Of a DNA stretch of 64,000 nucleotides, positions 40,334-48,541 are shown piece after piece. The translations under genes and the position numbers were made by a program. The stretch covers positions 139,337-203,336 of the forward strand of contig DHVZ01000077.1 in assembly GCA_002412925.1 (NCBI GenBank). Reading direction: 5' to 3'. The DNA comes from Anaerolineales bacterium UBA5195. Lineage in GTDB: Bacteria > Chloroflexota > Anaerolineae > Anaerolineales > Villigracilaceae. The notes below the pieces were generated by a model. That model had not been told where the DNA came from, made no database searches, and worked only from the letters and a program-made list of their open reading frames with translations. How positions within the stretch are numbered: position 1 is the stretch's first letter; each line of letters begins with the position of its first letter.

Positions 40334-42138
40334 GCAATTTTGAAGTCATCCTTCAGCCGATTGGCCGCCGTGTGAAGGTTCCCGTCGGAACGACTCTGCT
40401 TACAGCCGCCCAGCAAGCAGGGGTTGATTTGGTCGCCGTTTGCGGCGGCGAGGGCGTTTGCGGCGGCTGCCGGGTGCGCCCGGTGGAAGGCCAGCTTTCT
40501 CCCGCTACCTTGACCGAGAAAGCCGAACTATCCGGGAACGACCAGGCTGCTGGAATTCGGCTGGCCTGCCAGGCCGAGGTTTTGAGCGATACCCGCATCG
40601 ATATTCCGCCCGAATCGTTCACTGCGCCCCAGCGTTTGCAAGTGGAGGGTCAGGAAGCAGTCATCGATCTTAATCCAGTCATCCTGCCGGTGGATTTGGA
40701 AATTCCTCCAGCTTCAAGGCAGGACTTGCGCTCGGACTTAACCCGCGTTAAAGCAGCGCTGGCGGAGAAAAGCCTGCCCGGAGCCTGCTTTAGCCGTCGA
40801 GTGGCGGTTGACTTGCCCGGAAAGCTGCGCGCCAACGGCTGGCGGATCCGATTGGCTCTGCGGGGCGATGAGGTGGTGGCAATCCTGCCGCCCGAAAGCC
40901 GGCTCTACGGCCTGGCGGTCGATGTCGGGACGACCAAACTGGCCGCTTACCTGGTCGACCTGGTCAGTGGCGAGACGGCGGCCAAGGCCGGGGCGATGAA
41001 TCCGCAGATTGCCTATGGCGAGGATGTCATCAGTCGGATTGCTTACGCCAACGAGCAGGCTGGTGGCGCGCGCACCCTGCAGGCCCGTCTGGTTGAGACG
41101 TTGAATAACCTGCTGGCCGAATTGTGCGCCGAGGCCCAAACCTGCTGCGAGCGGGTGGTCGAAGCGGTCCTGGTTGGAAATACTGCTATGCACCACTTGC
41201 TGGTCGGGCTGCCGGTCAGGCAGTTGGGCGAGTCGCCCTATGTGGCGGCCGTCAGTGAGGCGCTGCAGTTCCCGGCGCGTGAGATTGGGCTGGAACTGGC
41301 CCCCGGCGCGTACATTTACCTGCCGCCCAACCTGGCGGGCTATGTCGGCGCAGACCATGTTGCCATGCTCCTGGGGGCCGAACTGGCTGCGCCCGAGAAA
41401 ACGACCCTCGCGTTGGACATTGGCACGAACACCGAAATCAGCCTGATTCATCAGGGAAAACATTTGTGCTGTTCCTGCGCTTCCGGCCCGGCTTTCGAGG
41501 GCGCCCACATCCGGGATGGGATGCGCGCAGCTCCCGGTGCAATCGAACGCGTCCGCTTGAGCGGCGGGAAGCTCAAGATCCAGACTATCAATGCCCAACC
41601 ACCGGTTGGGATTTGCGGTTCGGGTATTCTGGAGATTGTTGCTGAACTGCGCAAGGCTAACTTGCTCGATGCGCGTGGAGCGTTTGGCGGGGAGCATCCC
41701 TGTTTAATGGGAACCGGTCGTGGTGCGGAATTTGTCCTCGCTCCGGCAGCGGAAACCGGCCATGGAAGGGATATCAAAGTCTCCCGCGCAGATGTCAACG
41801 AAATCCAACTTGCCAAAGGCGCCATCCGTGCTGGCATCGACATTTTGCTTGATCAGGCAGGTCTCCTTGAGACGGAAATCCAATCTTTTATCGTCGCCGG
41901 GGCTTTTGGAACTTACCTCGATGTGGAGAGTGCGGTTACGATTGGGATGTTTCCAAACCTGCCGCGCGAGCGTTTCATGCAAGTGGGCAACGCCGCCGGG
42001 AGCGGTGCGCGGGCCCTGCTGGTTTCGACTCGACAGCGTCAACTGGCCGAGGAAATCTCCCTCCGCGTTGCGTATGTCGAATTGGCCAATCACCCAGATT
42101 TTATGAATGTTTACATCAGGGCGCTTGCATTTGGGTAG
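40330..42138 (+). CDS. RACo-type corrinoid-reactivating ATPase with 2Fe-2S domain
   Basis: A 602-residue protein. Residues 1-95 are a 2Fe-2S ferredoxin domain with Cys38, Cys44, Cys47 and Cys80 (CGGEGVCGGC...LAC). A linker follows, then an ASKHA ATPase core (LAVDVGTTKLAAYLVDL near 195, LALDIGTNTEISL near 360) with CGSGILEIVAEL and a C-terminal AGAFGTYLDVESAVTIGMFP. By family it reduces inactive Co(II) corrinoid back to Co(I) using ATP and electrons. It differs from methanogen RamA, whose Fe-S clusters are C-terminal 4Fe-4S. ATG 40330 overlaps the DUF1638 stop. It is the last enzyme gene of the cluster. Confidence 0.94.
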   Translation: MSNFEVILQPIGRRVKVPVGTTLLTAAQQAGVDLVAVCGGEGVCGGCRVRPVEGQLSPATLTEKAELSGNDQAAGIRLACQAEVLSDTRIDIPPESFTAPQRLQVEGQEAVIDLNPVILPVDLEIPPASRQDLRSDLTRVKAALAEKSLPGACFSRRVAVDLPGKLRANGWRIRLALRGDEVVAILPPESRLYGLAVDVGTTKLAAYLVDLVSGETAAKAGAMNPQIAYGEDVISRIAYANEQAGGARTLQARLVETLNNLLAELCAEAQTCCERVVEAVLVGNTAMHHLLVGLPVRQLGESPYVAAVSEALQFPAREIGLELAPGAYIYLPPNLAGYVGADHVAMLLGAELAAPEKTTLALDIGTNTEISLIHQGKHLCCSCASGPAFEGAHIRDGMRAAPGAIERVRLSGGKLKIQTINAQPPVGICGSGILEIVAELRKANLLDARGAFGGEHPCLMGTGRGAEFVLAPAAETGHGRDIKVSRADVNEIQLAKGAIRAGIDILLDQAGLLETEIQSFIVAGAFGTYLDVESAVTIGMFPNLPRERFMQVGNAAGSGARALLVSTRQRQLAEEISLRVAYVELANHPDFMNVYIRALAFG

Positions 42139-42206
42139 CGCGATTTTTTACCAGACTGCTCTGATGTCACAGAGGAACAAACCAGCTCATTTCATAAGGA
42201 GAAACC

Positions 42207-43646
42207 ATGAAAACCAAATTCAAAAACTATCCTGTCTTTATCGCTGTTTGTGCGCTGGTGTTGGCCGGCCTGGCTTGCCAGTCACTTGCCGCTGGCGGAA
42301 CCCCCACTTCGAGTCCGCCAGTTGCCCCACAGCCGACCCCTGTTGCAGATTCTGCGCCTCCTACAGAGGCTGTCGCCGATGCCCCTGTTTTGCCCGACCC
42401 TGTCGAGCGACAGGGCGCTGGGCTGGCCTGCTTTGGTTTGCGCGCTGGCGGCCTGACCTGCCTGGATGAGAACGGCTGGCAAACCTTTACCAAGGCCAAT
42501 TCTGGCCTGCCAACCGATTACTTGCATGCGGGCGGGCTGTGCCCCGACGGACGGATTGTGATTGCACATGCTGAGGGCTTAAGTCTGTTTGACGGTTCGA
42601 ACTGGGAGAATATCCCCAAAACCAAAGACTACAGTACTGCCGAAGCTGTCGCCTGCGCGGCGGATGGCAGCCTGTGGGTGGCGCATTTCAAAGGTATCAG
42701 CCGCTATTCCAGCGGTGAGTGGACAGCCTTTGGCTCGGAACTGCTGGCGACCGGCGAATCTGCAAACCAACTGGTCTACGATATCGCCGCATCTGATGGC
42801 CGCATCTGGGCCGTCACCTCGCGCAGCGTGGCCGTTTTCGAGGCTGGTGAATGGAGCATTTTCCAGCAGGGGCAGGGATTTACGGACAGCGTCTTCTTCA
42901 ATGCCCTGACGCTCGATTCCCGTGACCGTCCCTGGGCCGCACTGAGTAAGGGAGTGGCTGTCTATGAGGATGATTGGCGGATGATCAATAAGCCTGGCTA
43001 CGGCACTCCCAGCAGCCTCACCATTGATTCTGCCGGGAAATTGTGGCTGGGCACAACCAACAGCGGCGCTTCCATGTACAACGGCAATACCTGGAGCGAT
43101 TTCAATCGTAAATTGGGCAGCCTGCCTTCTGACAACGTCAAGGACCTGGCCGCAGACAGCCAGGGACGAGTCTGGATTGCGACCACCTATGGGCTGTTGG
43201 TCTTTGATGGCGCCAACTGGCAAACTTATCGCATGGAAAATTCAGAACTGGGCGATAACGAAATCAAATTCATGGTTGTGCTCAAAGACGGGCCAACCCT
43301 GCCTGCCGGAATTGTCCAGCAGCCCGGCTCGCTGACCGGCAAACTGGAAAAGGCTGACAAGACACCGCTCGCAGGAATGCGCGTTGAAATCTGCGTCGAA
43401 AGCCTGGGATCGAAGTTTTCGGGCGCAACCCCCTGCTCAGAACAACCTTTCTCGCTTTCCACCCAGACCGATGCCAGCGGCGTTTTCGCGTTCGAAAATG
43501 TCCCGGCGGGTTATTACGTCCTGGTGGCCGAAACCGGCGACGGGTGGGCGCAATTGACCACCAAGTTTGGGATTGGCTCTGAGCGCAGCCCGATTCTGCC
43601 TGGGCAGGCTTACGACATCGGCACACTGACACTGGAAAAGAAGTAA
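42207..43646 (+). CDS. Secreted lipoprotein with two-component-regulator-like propeller and C-terminal Ig-like domain
   Basis: A 479-residue lipoprotein: lipobox LAGLAC (Cys near 23), a Pro/Thr/Ser-rich linker (about 28-60), then repeats typical of the regulator-propeller family (NGWQTFTKANSGLPTDYL, DGSNWENIPKTKDYS, GKLWLGTTNSGASMYNGNTW, GRVWIATTYGLLVFDGANWQTY). The last 110 residues form a carboxypeptidase-regulatory-like beta sandwich (LTGKLEKADKTPLAGMRV...GVFAFENVPAGYYVL). It should sit on the outer face of the membrane; no kinase domain is attached. AAGGAGAAACC precedes ATG 42207, 68 nt after the reactivase, so read-through from the cluster is possible. Confidence 0.85.
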   Translation: MKTKFKNYPVFIAVCALVLAGLACQSLAAGGTPTSSPPVAPQPTPVADSAPPTEAVADAPVLPDPVERQGAGLACFGLRAGGLTCLDENGWQTFTKANSGLPTDYLHAGGLCPDGRIVIAHAEGLSLFDGSNWENIPKTKDYSTAEAVACAADGSLWVAHFKGISRYSSGEWTAFGSELLATGESANQLVYDIAASDGRIWAVTSRSVAVFEAGEWSIFQQGQGFTDSVFFNALTLDSRDRPWAALSKGVAVYEDDWRMINKPGYGTPSSLTIDSAGKLWLGTTNSGASMYNGNTWSDFNRKLGSLPSDNVKDLAADSQGRVWIATTYGLLVFDGANWQTYRMENSELGDNEIKFMVVLKDGPTLPAGIVQQPGSLTGKLEKADKTPLAGMRVEICVESLGSKFSGATPCSEQPFSLSTQTDASGVFAFENVPAGYYVLVAETGDGWAQLTTKFGIGSERSPILPGQAYDIGTLTLEKK

Positions 43647-43715
43647 AAACCAAAACCCTGGGCTTGAATTATCATCTGCTTGGATGATTTGCTAGTCTTG
43701 CTCCTGTACACTGCG

Positions 43716-43748
43716 CCGTTGCGCTCCCGCTAAACAGGGGCGCAACGG
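43716..43748. terminator. Hairpin with short T-run after the lipoprotein gene
   Basis: CCGTTGCGCTCC and GGGGCGCAACGG (one mismatch) with a 9-nt loop, followed by ACTTTTGCTTG. Acceptable as a terminator for the plus-strand unit ending at 43646; the T-run is short, so confidence is moderate. Confidence 0.5.
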
Positions 43749-43886
43749 ACTTTTGCTTGTTACGCTTCTGGGTTTCCATGAATTTCCTGCCTGACCGCCG
43801 GGTTACGGGTGAAGCGTGCTGCGTTTTAGGACCTGAGCGCAATTCTCGTTTTATAATGGTGATTATCTTCTGATAGGAGAGGTTGT

Positions 43887-44543
43887 ATGTCTTTTATTGC
43901 CGATTTTGAAACCCGTCTCCCCGAAACCTTGCGCAAGAAATTCCAGAGTCTTAATTCCCCGTTTGCAGTTCAGGAATATCTCAATAGTTTGCCCTACATT
44001 GCCGAGGAGCGCGACCGTTCGCCGCTGAATGTGATGCTTGATGAACAGTGCCATTGCCTGGACGGTGGTTTGCTTGCGGTTTTGGCGCTTTGGCGCCTCG
44101 ATTTCCAGCCGCTGATGATCGATATTGTCCCAGAGCCCGGGATGGATGATGACCATGTGCTGGCAATCTACAAGATCGATGGACGGTGGGGCGCGGTTGC
44201 CAAGTCGAACTACGTCAACCTGGGTTTCCGCGAAGCCGTCTATAAAACTTTGCGCGAACTTGTCATGACCTATTTCGAGCATTATTGCAGCGTGGCCCAG
44301 GTCAAAACCTTGCGTGGATATACCCGCCCATTCGACGTTTCGCGCTACCTGCATCTCAACTGGGCGGTGGATGAGGCCGGAGCGAATAAGATGTTCTATC
44401 AGCATTTCTATAAGTGCAAACCCATCCCGCTGATCACGCCGCAGATGGCCTCGCGCTTAAGCCGCATCACAGACCGCCTTTACAAAGCTGAAACGCTTTA
44501 TACGGATCTAAGTTGGTCATTCGGAGTCCGCCCGAACCATTGA
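43887..44543 (+). CDS. Conserved hypothetical protein, possible transglutaminase-like fold
   Basis: A 218-residue soluble protein. The centre reads DEQCHCLDGGLLAVLALWRLDFQP, then DDDHVLAIYKIDGRWGAVAKSNY. A buried Cys-containing helix followed by a DHV strand is how transglutaminase/papain-like folds present catalytic Cys and His; this is judged by eye only. Aromatic residues are frequent in the C-terminal half. GATAGGAGAGG precedes ATG 43887, and a TATAAT lies about 30 nt upstream at 43852. It converges with the SDR gene. Function unknown. Confidence 0.75.
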   Translation: MSFIADFETRLPETLRKKFQSLNSPFAVQEYLNSLPYIAEERDRSPLNVMLDEQCHCLDGGLLAVLALWRLDFQPLMIDIVPEPGMDDDHVLAIYKIDGRWGAVAKSNYVNLGFREAVYKTLRELVMTYFEHYCSVAQVKTLRGYTRPFDVSRYLHLNWAVDEAGANKMFYQHFYKCKPIPLITPQMASRLSRITDRLYKAETLYTDLSWSFGVRPNH

Positions 44544-44597
44544 TGGCTCTGATTGCAAAGGGTCATGCATAACACGAACCATGTTCAGGAAGCTTTT

Positions 44598-45395
44598 TCA
44601 TTCCTTTTTTGACCAGTACTTTTTCTGGAGCAAGGCGCTGTTAAGCAAGAATCCAGCCAATCCAATTTGCGCCAGGAAAACCATGACCTGGTTATGCAGG
44701 CCGGGGATGCAAACTAACCTGCCGTTATCCAGCGCTCGCAGCGAGGTCTGTGCCACCGCTTCCGAGGTCATCCAGATCCATTTTGGCAGGGTGCCGTAAA
44801 AATCCTTTTTGGCATATTCGCCGCGCTTGTGGAAATCGCTGTACGTAAAGCCGGGCAGCAAGACCTGGATGAAAATGCCTGTGCCGCGCAGTTCGGCGCG
44901 CAGAGCCTCGGAAAAAATATTCAGGAAGGCTTTGGTCCCGGCGTACATGGCATTCCCCGGCAGGGGGAGATAGGCCGCCGGGGACGAAACGTTGATGATT
45001 GCCCCCCGCCCGGCCTCGATCATACCCGGCAGGGCGGCGTGGGTCAGGTGCACGGTCGTGTCTGCGTGAACCGCCAACATGGAAAGATGCTCTTCGGCGG
45101 GCACAGCCACAAAGCCCCCCGGAATACCGAACCCGGCGTTGTTGATCAGCAGATCGAGCGGCGCATGGGCTTGAATCCACCCGGCGGCCAGGGCTTGCCC
45201 GGCCTCGGTGCTCAGGTCGGCGCTGAGGGCTTCGGCGCAGATGCCGTGTTTTGCAGCCAGTTCATCTGCCAGGGTCTGGAGCAGCTTTGTCCGTCGCCCG
45301 ATCAGCCCCAGGTTATAGCCCTGCGCGGCCAGTTCGCGCGCAAAGGCGGCCCCAATGCCACTGGTTGCGCCGGTGATCAGTGTGGTTTTTGCCAT
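44598..45395 (-). CDS. Short-chain dehydrogenase/reductase
   Basis: A 265-residue SDR: cofactor motif TGATSGIG (residues 7-14) followed by GLIGRRTKLLQ, which has basic residues favouring NADP; NNAGFG; catalytic Ser and YAGTKAF (Tyr/Lys, about 150-154). The LQ...WMTSEAVAQTSLRAL region and a hydrophobic C terminus (VMVFLAQIGLAGFLLNSALL) suggest membrane association, as in the YqjQ/DltE-like group. Substrate unknown. It starts 2 nt after the recJ stop, so it is the last gene of that operon though its function seems unrelated. Confidence 0.9.
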   Translation of the reverse strand: MAKTTLITGATSGIGAAFARELAAQGYNLGLIGRRTKLLQTLADELAAKHGICAEALSADLSTEAGQALAAGWIQAHAPLDLLINNAGFGIPGGFVAVPAEEHLSMLAVHADTTVHLTHAALPGMIEAGRGAIINVSSPAAYLPLPGNAMYAGTKAFLNIFSEALRAELRGTGIFIQVLLPGFTYSDFHKRGEYAKKDFYGTLPKWIWMTSEAVAQTSLRALDNGRLVCIPGLHNQVMVFLAQIGLAGFLLNSALLQKKYWSKKE

Positions 45396-45397
45396 GC

Positions 45398-47704
45398 TTA
45401 TTCCAACTTGAAGTCCGCTTGCCTTTGGAAGTGTTCTCGGTAAGCCGCGGTTTCTTTTAAAATGGATAAAAGCTGGGAGGCTGCCATTTCAGCGGCTATT
45501 TCGTCTCTGGCACCGCCCGCCGTCAAACTAAGCTCATCTCCTTTTGCTGCCACCGTCACTTGCCCCCGTTTCGAGAGCCATTCCAGTCCCAATCGGACGG
45601 CGGCCACCTTCTGGGCGGTGGCGGCGGCAAGTTCGGCGAGACTTGTTTTACCGGCTTTTTTATTCAGTACAAATTTCACCAGCCCGGCGAGGCGTTCGAG
45701 AAGGGGCTTTAAATCGTCCGCGCCGGGGTCGTTTGCAAAAAGGATGACTTTTTCCGGTTTGACGGTATCCAGCGCGGCCCTGAGTTCATCCGGCGAAGGC
45801 GGAATAGTCCAGATGATAAGCGTCCCAGCCGTTTTCAGTTCGTTGCGGTCGAGGCCGTTGATCGATTTTTTATCTGTTCCTTCGACCCACAGGATGGTCG
45901 AAGGTTGAACGATGAATGTCAAAAGAATCTTGGCCGGGTTTTCAACTCGACGACAATCTACCACTTCCAACTTATTCCTTCTAACTTCTATCTTTTCACT
46001 TTCCAAAATCCGAAAATCGACAAATTCCAACTGTGTCTGCCGCACACCGCGCCAATCGCTGGCGCGCAGGGTGTAGGCCAGGTCGAATTTGCCTTCCGGC
46101 AGTCCCTCGCTGCCGCCATCCCACCACAGGACTTGCTGCATAGCGCCGCTTTCGTCCTCAACGGTCAATCTGAGATGTTCCTGGTTTTTGCCCAGTTTTG
46201 TGGATGATTTGAGTGTCAAATTGCGGCTGGCCAGGGTCAGTTTTTCGTTCCCCGGCCCAAAGGGTGCCAGGTGTTCGATCTGTTCCGCGAGCGAGAGATT
46301 GGCCTCATCCAACGCCAGCCAGCCGTCGATTTCGAGCACCGCTTCTTCCCATTGACTTTCGCCCAGCATTTTTTCCACGGTTTTTGACAGCTTGTGTCGA
46401 AACTCGGGCAATCTTTCGGCTTCGAGCGAGAGACCGGCTGCCATCGGGTGGCCGCCAAAACCGAGCAGCAGCTCTTTTTGTGCGGCAATCGCGGCGGTGA
46501 TATTCAATCCCTCGATGGAGCGGGCCGAACCGCGGACAGGTTCACCTGGCGGCGCGGTCAGCAGGATGGCGGGTTTGCGGTAGCGTTCCACAATCCGGCT
46601 GGCGACGATTCCCACCACGCCGCCCGGCCATTGCGGATGCGCCAGCACGATGACCGGCTGGGCTAGAAATTCGGGATTATCGCGCAGTTGCGCTTCCGCT
46701 GCCCGGTAAACCTGGTCGCAGAGCAGTTTGCGCTGGGCGTTCAAGCCTTCGAGTTGGGTCGCCAGCACGCGTGCGCGCACCGGGTCAGAGGTGGTCAGTA
46801 GCTCGACAATCGGATTGGCGTCCGAGAGCCGTCCGAGGGCGTTCATTCGCGGCCCAAGCATGAAACCGATGTGTTCCTCGGTGAGATGGGCAGGGGCTAA
46901 TTCAGCTAATTCCATGATTGTTTTAAGCCCCAAACGTTGCGTGTTGCGTAGTGCGTGGAGACCGCGTTGGACTAAGAAGCGTGTGTCACCGCGTAGAATT
47001 GCCAGATCGGCAACCAGGCCAAGGGCGACGAGGTCTAGTAATGAGTCAGGAGCAATAAGAAACGAGTTCCTGCTTGCTTCTTTCTCATTACTCATTTCCA
47101 GTAACCTTTCTGCCAACTTGTACGCCACGCCCACGCCCGCCAGCGAACCCAGCGGATGATTTTCGGGCAGAAGTTTCGGGTTGACGACCGCTGCCGCTTG
47201 AGGAAGTGCTGGAGGCAGGTCATGGTGGTCGGTGATGACCATCTCCACGCCGCGTGATTTGGCGTATTCGACGGCTTCGTGGGCGCTGATGCCGGTGTCG
47301 CAGGTGACGACCAGCTTGGCGCCCTGGGCGATGATCCGTGCCAGGTTTTCGAGATTGACTCCATGGCTTTCCTGCGCGCGCACCGGGATATGCCAGGTCA
47401 CGTCTGCACCGAGGGCTTGCAGGGTCTGGACCAGAACAGTCGTGGAGGTCTGCCCGTCCACGTCAAAATCACCCCAGATGCAGATGGAGTCACCGGCGCG
47501 GAGGCTTTGGGCCACCCGGTCAGCGGCGGTGGAAAGCCCCGGTAGGGCCTCGGCAGGCGATGGGGTGTATGAGTTGGGGTCGAGAAAAGCCCGGGCCGAG
47601 GCGGCCTCCGTCATGCCCCTTTGAATCAACGCCTGCCCGACCAGAGGATGCAGGCCAGGCAGGGGGGCTGGAGCAGATGGGGCTGGGCGTTCAATCCACT
47701 TCAT
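45398..47704 (-). CDS. recJ: Single-stranded-DNA-specific exonuclease RecJ
   Basis: A 768-residue RecJ, longer than the usual 560-580. DHH motifs: GDFDVDGQTSTTV (about 79), CDTGISAHEAV, VITDHHDLPP, and GVGVAYKLAERL; then the DHHA1 domain with PIVLAHPQWPGGVVGIVASRI and GFGGHPMAAGLSLE. An OB-like region (LTVEDESGAMQQVLWWDGG) and a long C-terminal extension follow. Two stretches look inserted: SNEKEASRNSFLIAP (near 205) and a low-complexity block around SEKIEVRRNKLEVVDCRRVE (near 570). It degrades ssDNA 5' to 3' in recombination and repair. ATG 47704 overlaps the upstream nuclease stop in TAATG. Confidence 0.94.
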   Translation of the reverse strand: MKWIERPAPSAPAPLPGLHPLVGQALIQRGMTEAASARAFLDPNSYTPSPAEALPGLSTAADRVAQSLRAGDSICIWGDFDVDGQTSTTVLVQTLQALGADVTWHIPVRAQESHGVNLENLARIIAQGAKLVVTCDTGISAHEAVEYAKSRGVEMVITDHHDLPPALPQAAAVVNPKLLPENHPLGSLAGVGVAYKLAERLLEMSNEKEASRNSFLIAPDSLLDLVALGLVADLAILRGDTRFLVQRGLHALRNTQRLGLKTIMELAELAPAHLTEEHIGFMLGPRMNALGRLSDANPIVELLTTSDPVRARVLATQLEGLNAQRKLLCDQVYRAAEAQLRDNPEFLAQPVIVLAHPQWPGGVVGIVASRIVERYRKPAILLTAPPGEPVRGSARSIEGLNITAAIAAQKELLLGFGGHPMAAGLSLEAERLPEFRHKLSKTVEKMLGESQWEEAVLEIDGWLALDEANLSLAEQIEHLAPFGPGNEKLTLASRNLTLKSSTKLGKNQEHLRLTVEDESGAMQQVLWWDGGSEGLPEGKFDLAYTLRASDWRGVRQTQLEFVDFRILESEKIEVRRNKLEVVDCRRVENPAKILLTFIVQPSTILWVEGTDKKSINGLDRNELKTAGTLIIWTIPPSPDELRAALDTVKPEKVILFANDPGADDLKPLLERLAGLVKFVLNKKAGKTSLAELAAATAQKVAAVRLGLEWLSKRGQVTVAAKGDELSLTAGGARDEIAAEMAASQLLSILKETAAYREHFQRQADFKLE
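45905..46010. repeat. Low-complexity repeat inside recJ
   Basis: AT-rich, pyrimidine-skewed text with near repeats (CCACTTCCAACTTATTCC, TTCTAACTTCTATC, TTTTCACTTTCC) quite unlike the surrounding GC-rich coding sequence. In frame, it encodes KIEVRRNKLEVVDCRR. No RecJ motif lies here. Confidence 0.6.
47037..47092. repeat. Inverted repeat AGTAATGAG/CTCATTACT inside recJ
   Basis: Perfect 9-bp arms (47037-47045 and 47084-47092) in an AT-rich block encoding about 15 extra residues just before the conserved LLDLVALGLVADLA segment. Confidence 0.6.
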
Positions 47705-48534
47705 TAGAATTCGATTTCCTGGATTTGTTCCAGCGAGACATCCAGACTTGAGATTTCAGATTCGATCGACTCACCCTCGTCTGCCTGCACGCCGCGTTCG
47801 CAGTAGGAGCGATAGGGACAGTAGCCGCACATTTTCTCGTCGTTGGTCAGTGGGAAACTCTGCTTGGATGAAATTTCAGCGACCAGGCTGGTCAATTCGG
47901 CCCAAGCGCGTTTGTGGCGGGAGGCGTCATAGGGCAACTGTGAAGGCTCTATCGGGAAATCGGCGTACCAGTAAGTCATTTCGACCTGTTCCGGGGCAAA
48001 GGGTTGGCCGCCGTTCAGATGCGCGCCCGCAACGACGAACAGCGCCCGGTAAACCTTGGTTTGCAGGCGGGCAGACATCCACTCGTCTTTGGGGCGCTTG
48101 TGATACGTTTTCCAGTCGAAAATGGAAGCCCGGCCATCCTTGACGGCGATCAGGTCATATTTTGCCATCAGGCGGTGTTGGCCAAGCGGCGCGGAAAGAG
48201 ACAGTTCAGGGTAGAGACTTCCGAGATCTTTAAGTTCTCGGAAGTCTTGCCAATTTTCCCACCAGCGCGCCAGGTTGGGGGTATTGGCCAGCCGGGCCAG
48301 TTTTTCAGCGGGCAGCCCGATCAGACTCTGCTGCGCCAGGCGGTGGAACTGTTGGCCTTCCACCTGGCGGCGCTCGTTTTCGAGCACGGGCGCGGTCTCA
48401 ACGGCCGGCCATTGTAACTGCTCGATGTAGCGCAGTTGGAAGCGACGCGCACAATCGACGTAATCCTGCAAGGAGGATTGCGAGAAGGTAAAAGGGTTTT
48501 GGATTTCGGATTTCAGGTTGACGGTTTCAGGCAT
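47704..48534 (-). CDS. PD-(D/E)XK nuclease, RecB/Cas4-like with Fe-S cysteine cluster
   Basis: A 276-residue nuclease. FTFSQSSLQDYVDCARRFQLRY is the N-terminal RecB/AddB-type motif with its first Cys; the catalytic core is MAKYDLIAVKDGRASIFDWKTYHKR (Asp...Asp-x-Lys), then QTKVYRALF; three more Cys in MCGYCPYRSYC complete a probable 4Fe-4S site as in Cas4 and AddB. It probably processes DNA ends. No Cas genes or CRISPR repeats are near, so a Cas4 role is unlikely. It overlaps recJ by one base (TAATG) and lies 7 nt after the HhH gene. A palindrome (48215-48247) adds residues near position 100. Confidence 0.88.
   Translation of the reverse strand: MPETVNLKSEIQNPFTFSQSSLQDYVDCARRFQLRYIEQLQWPAVETAPVLENERRQVEGQQFHRLAQQSLIGLPAEKLARLANTPNLARWWENWQDFRELKDLGSLYPELSLSAPLGQHRLMAKYDLIAVKDGRASIFDWKTYHKRPKDEWMSARLQTKVYRALFVVAGAHLNGGQPFAPEQVEMTYWYADFPIEPSQLPYDASRHKRAWAELTSLVAEISSKQSFPLTNDEKMCGYCPYRSYCERGVQADEGESIESEISSLDVSLEQIQEIEF
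48215..48247. repeat. Palindrome AGACTTCCGAGA/TCTCGGAAGTCT inside the nuclease gene
   Basis: Perfect 12-bp arms (48215-48226, 48236-48247), 9-nt loop, in frame, encoding DFRELKDLGSLY. The core resembles the intergenic palindrome at 9329-9394 (AGACTTCGGAAGT). Confidence 0.75.
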
Positions 48535-48541
48535 TGTTTGA

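Noticed and set aside
46920..46970. Third insertion in RecJ at GTGTTGCGTAGTGCGTG
   Set aside because: The encoded GLHALRNTQRLGLKTIM matches normal RecJ sequence, so it is not an insert despite its repetitive look.
47704..48534. Cas4 nuclease
   Set aside because: The Cys cluster and catalytic core also fit AddB/RecB-type repair nucleases; there is no CRISPR array or cas gene, and the gene is fused into a recJ operon.
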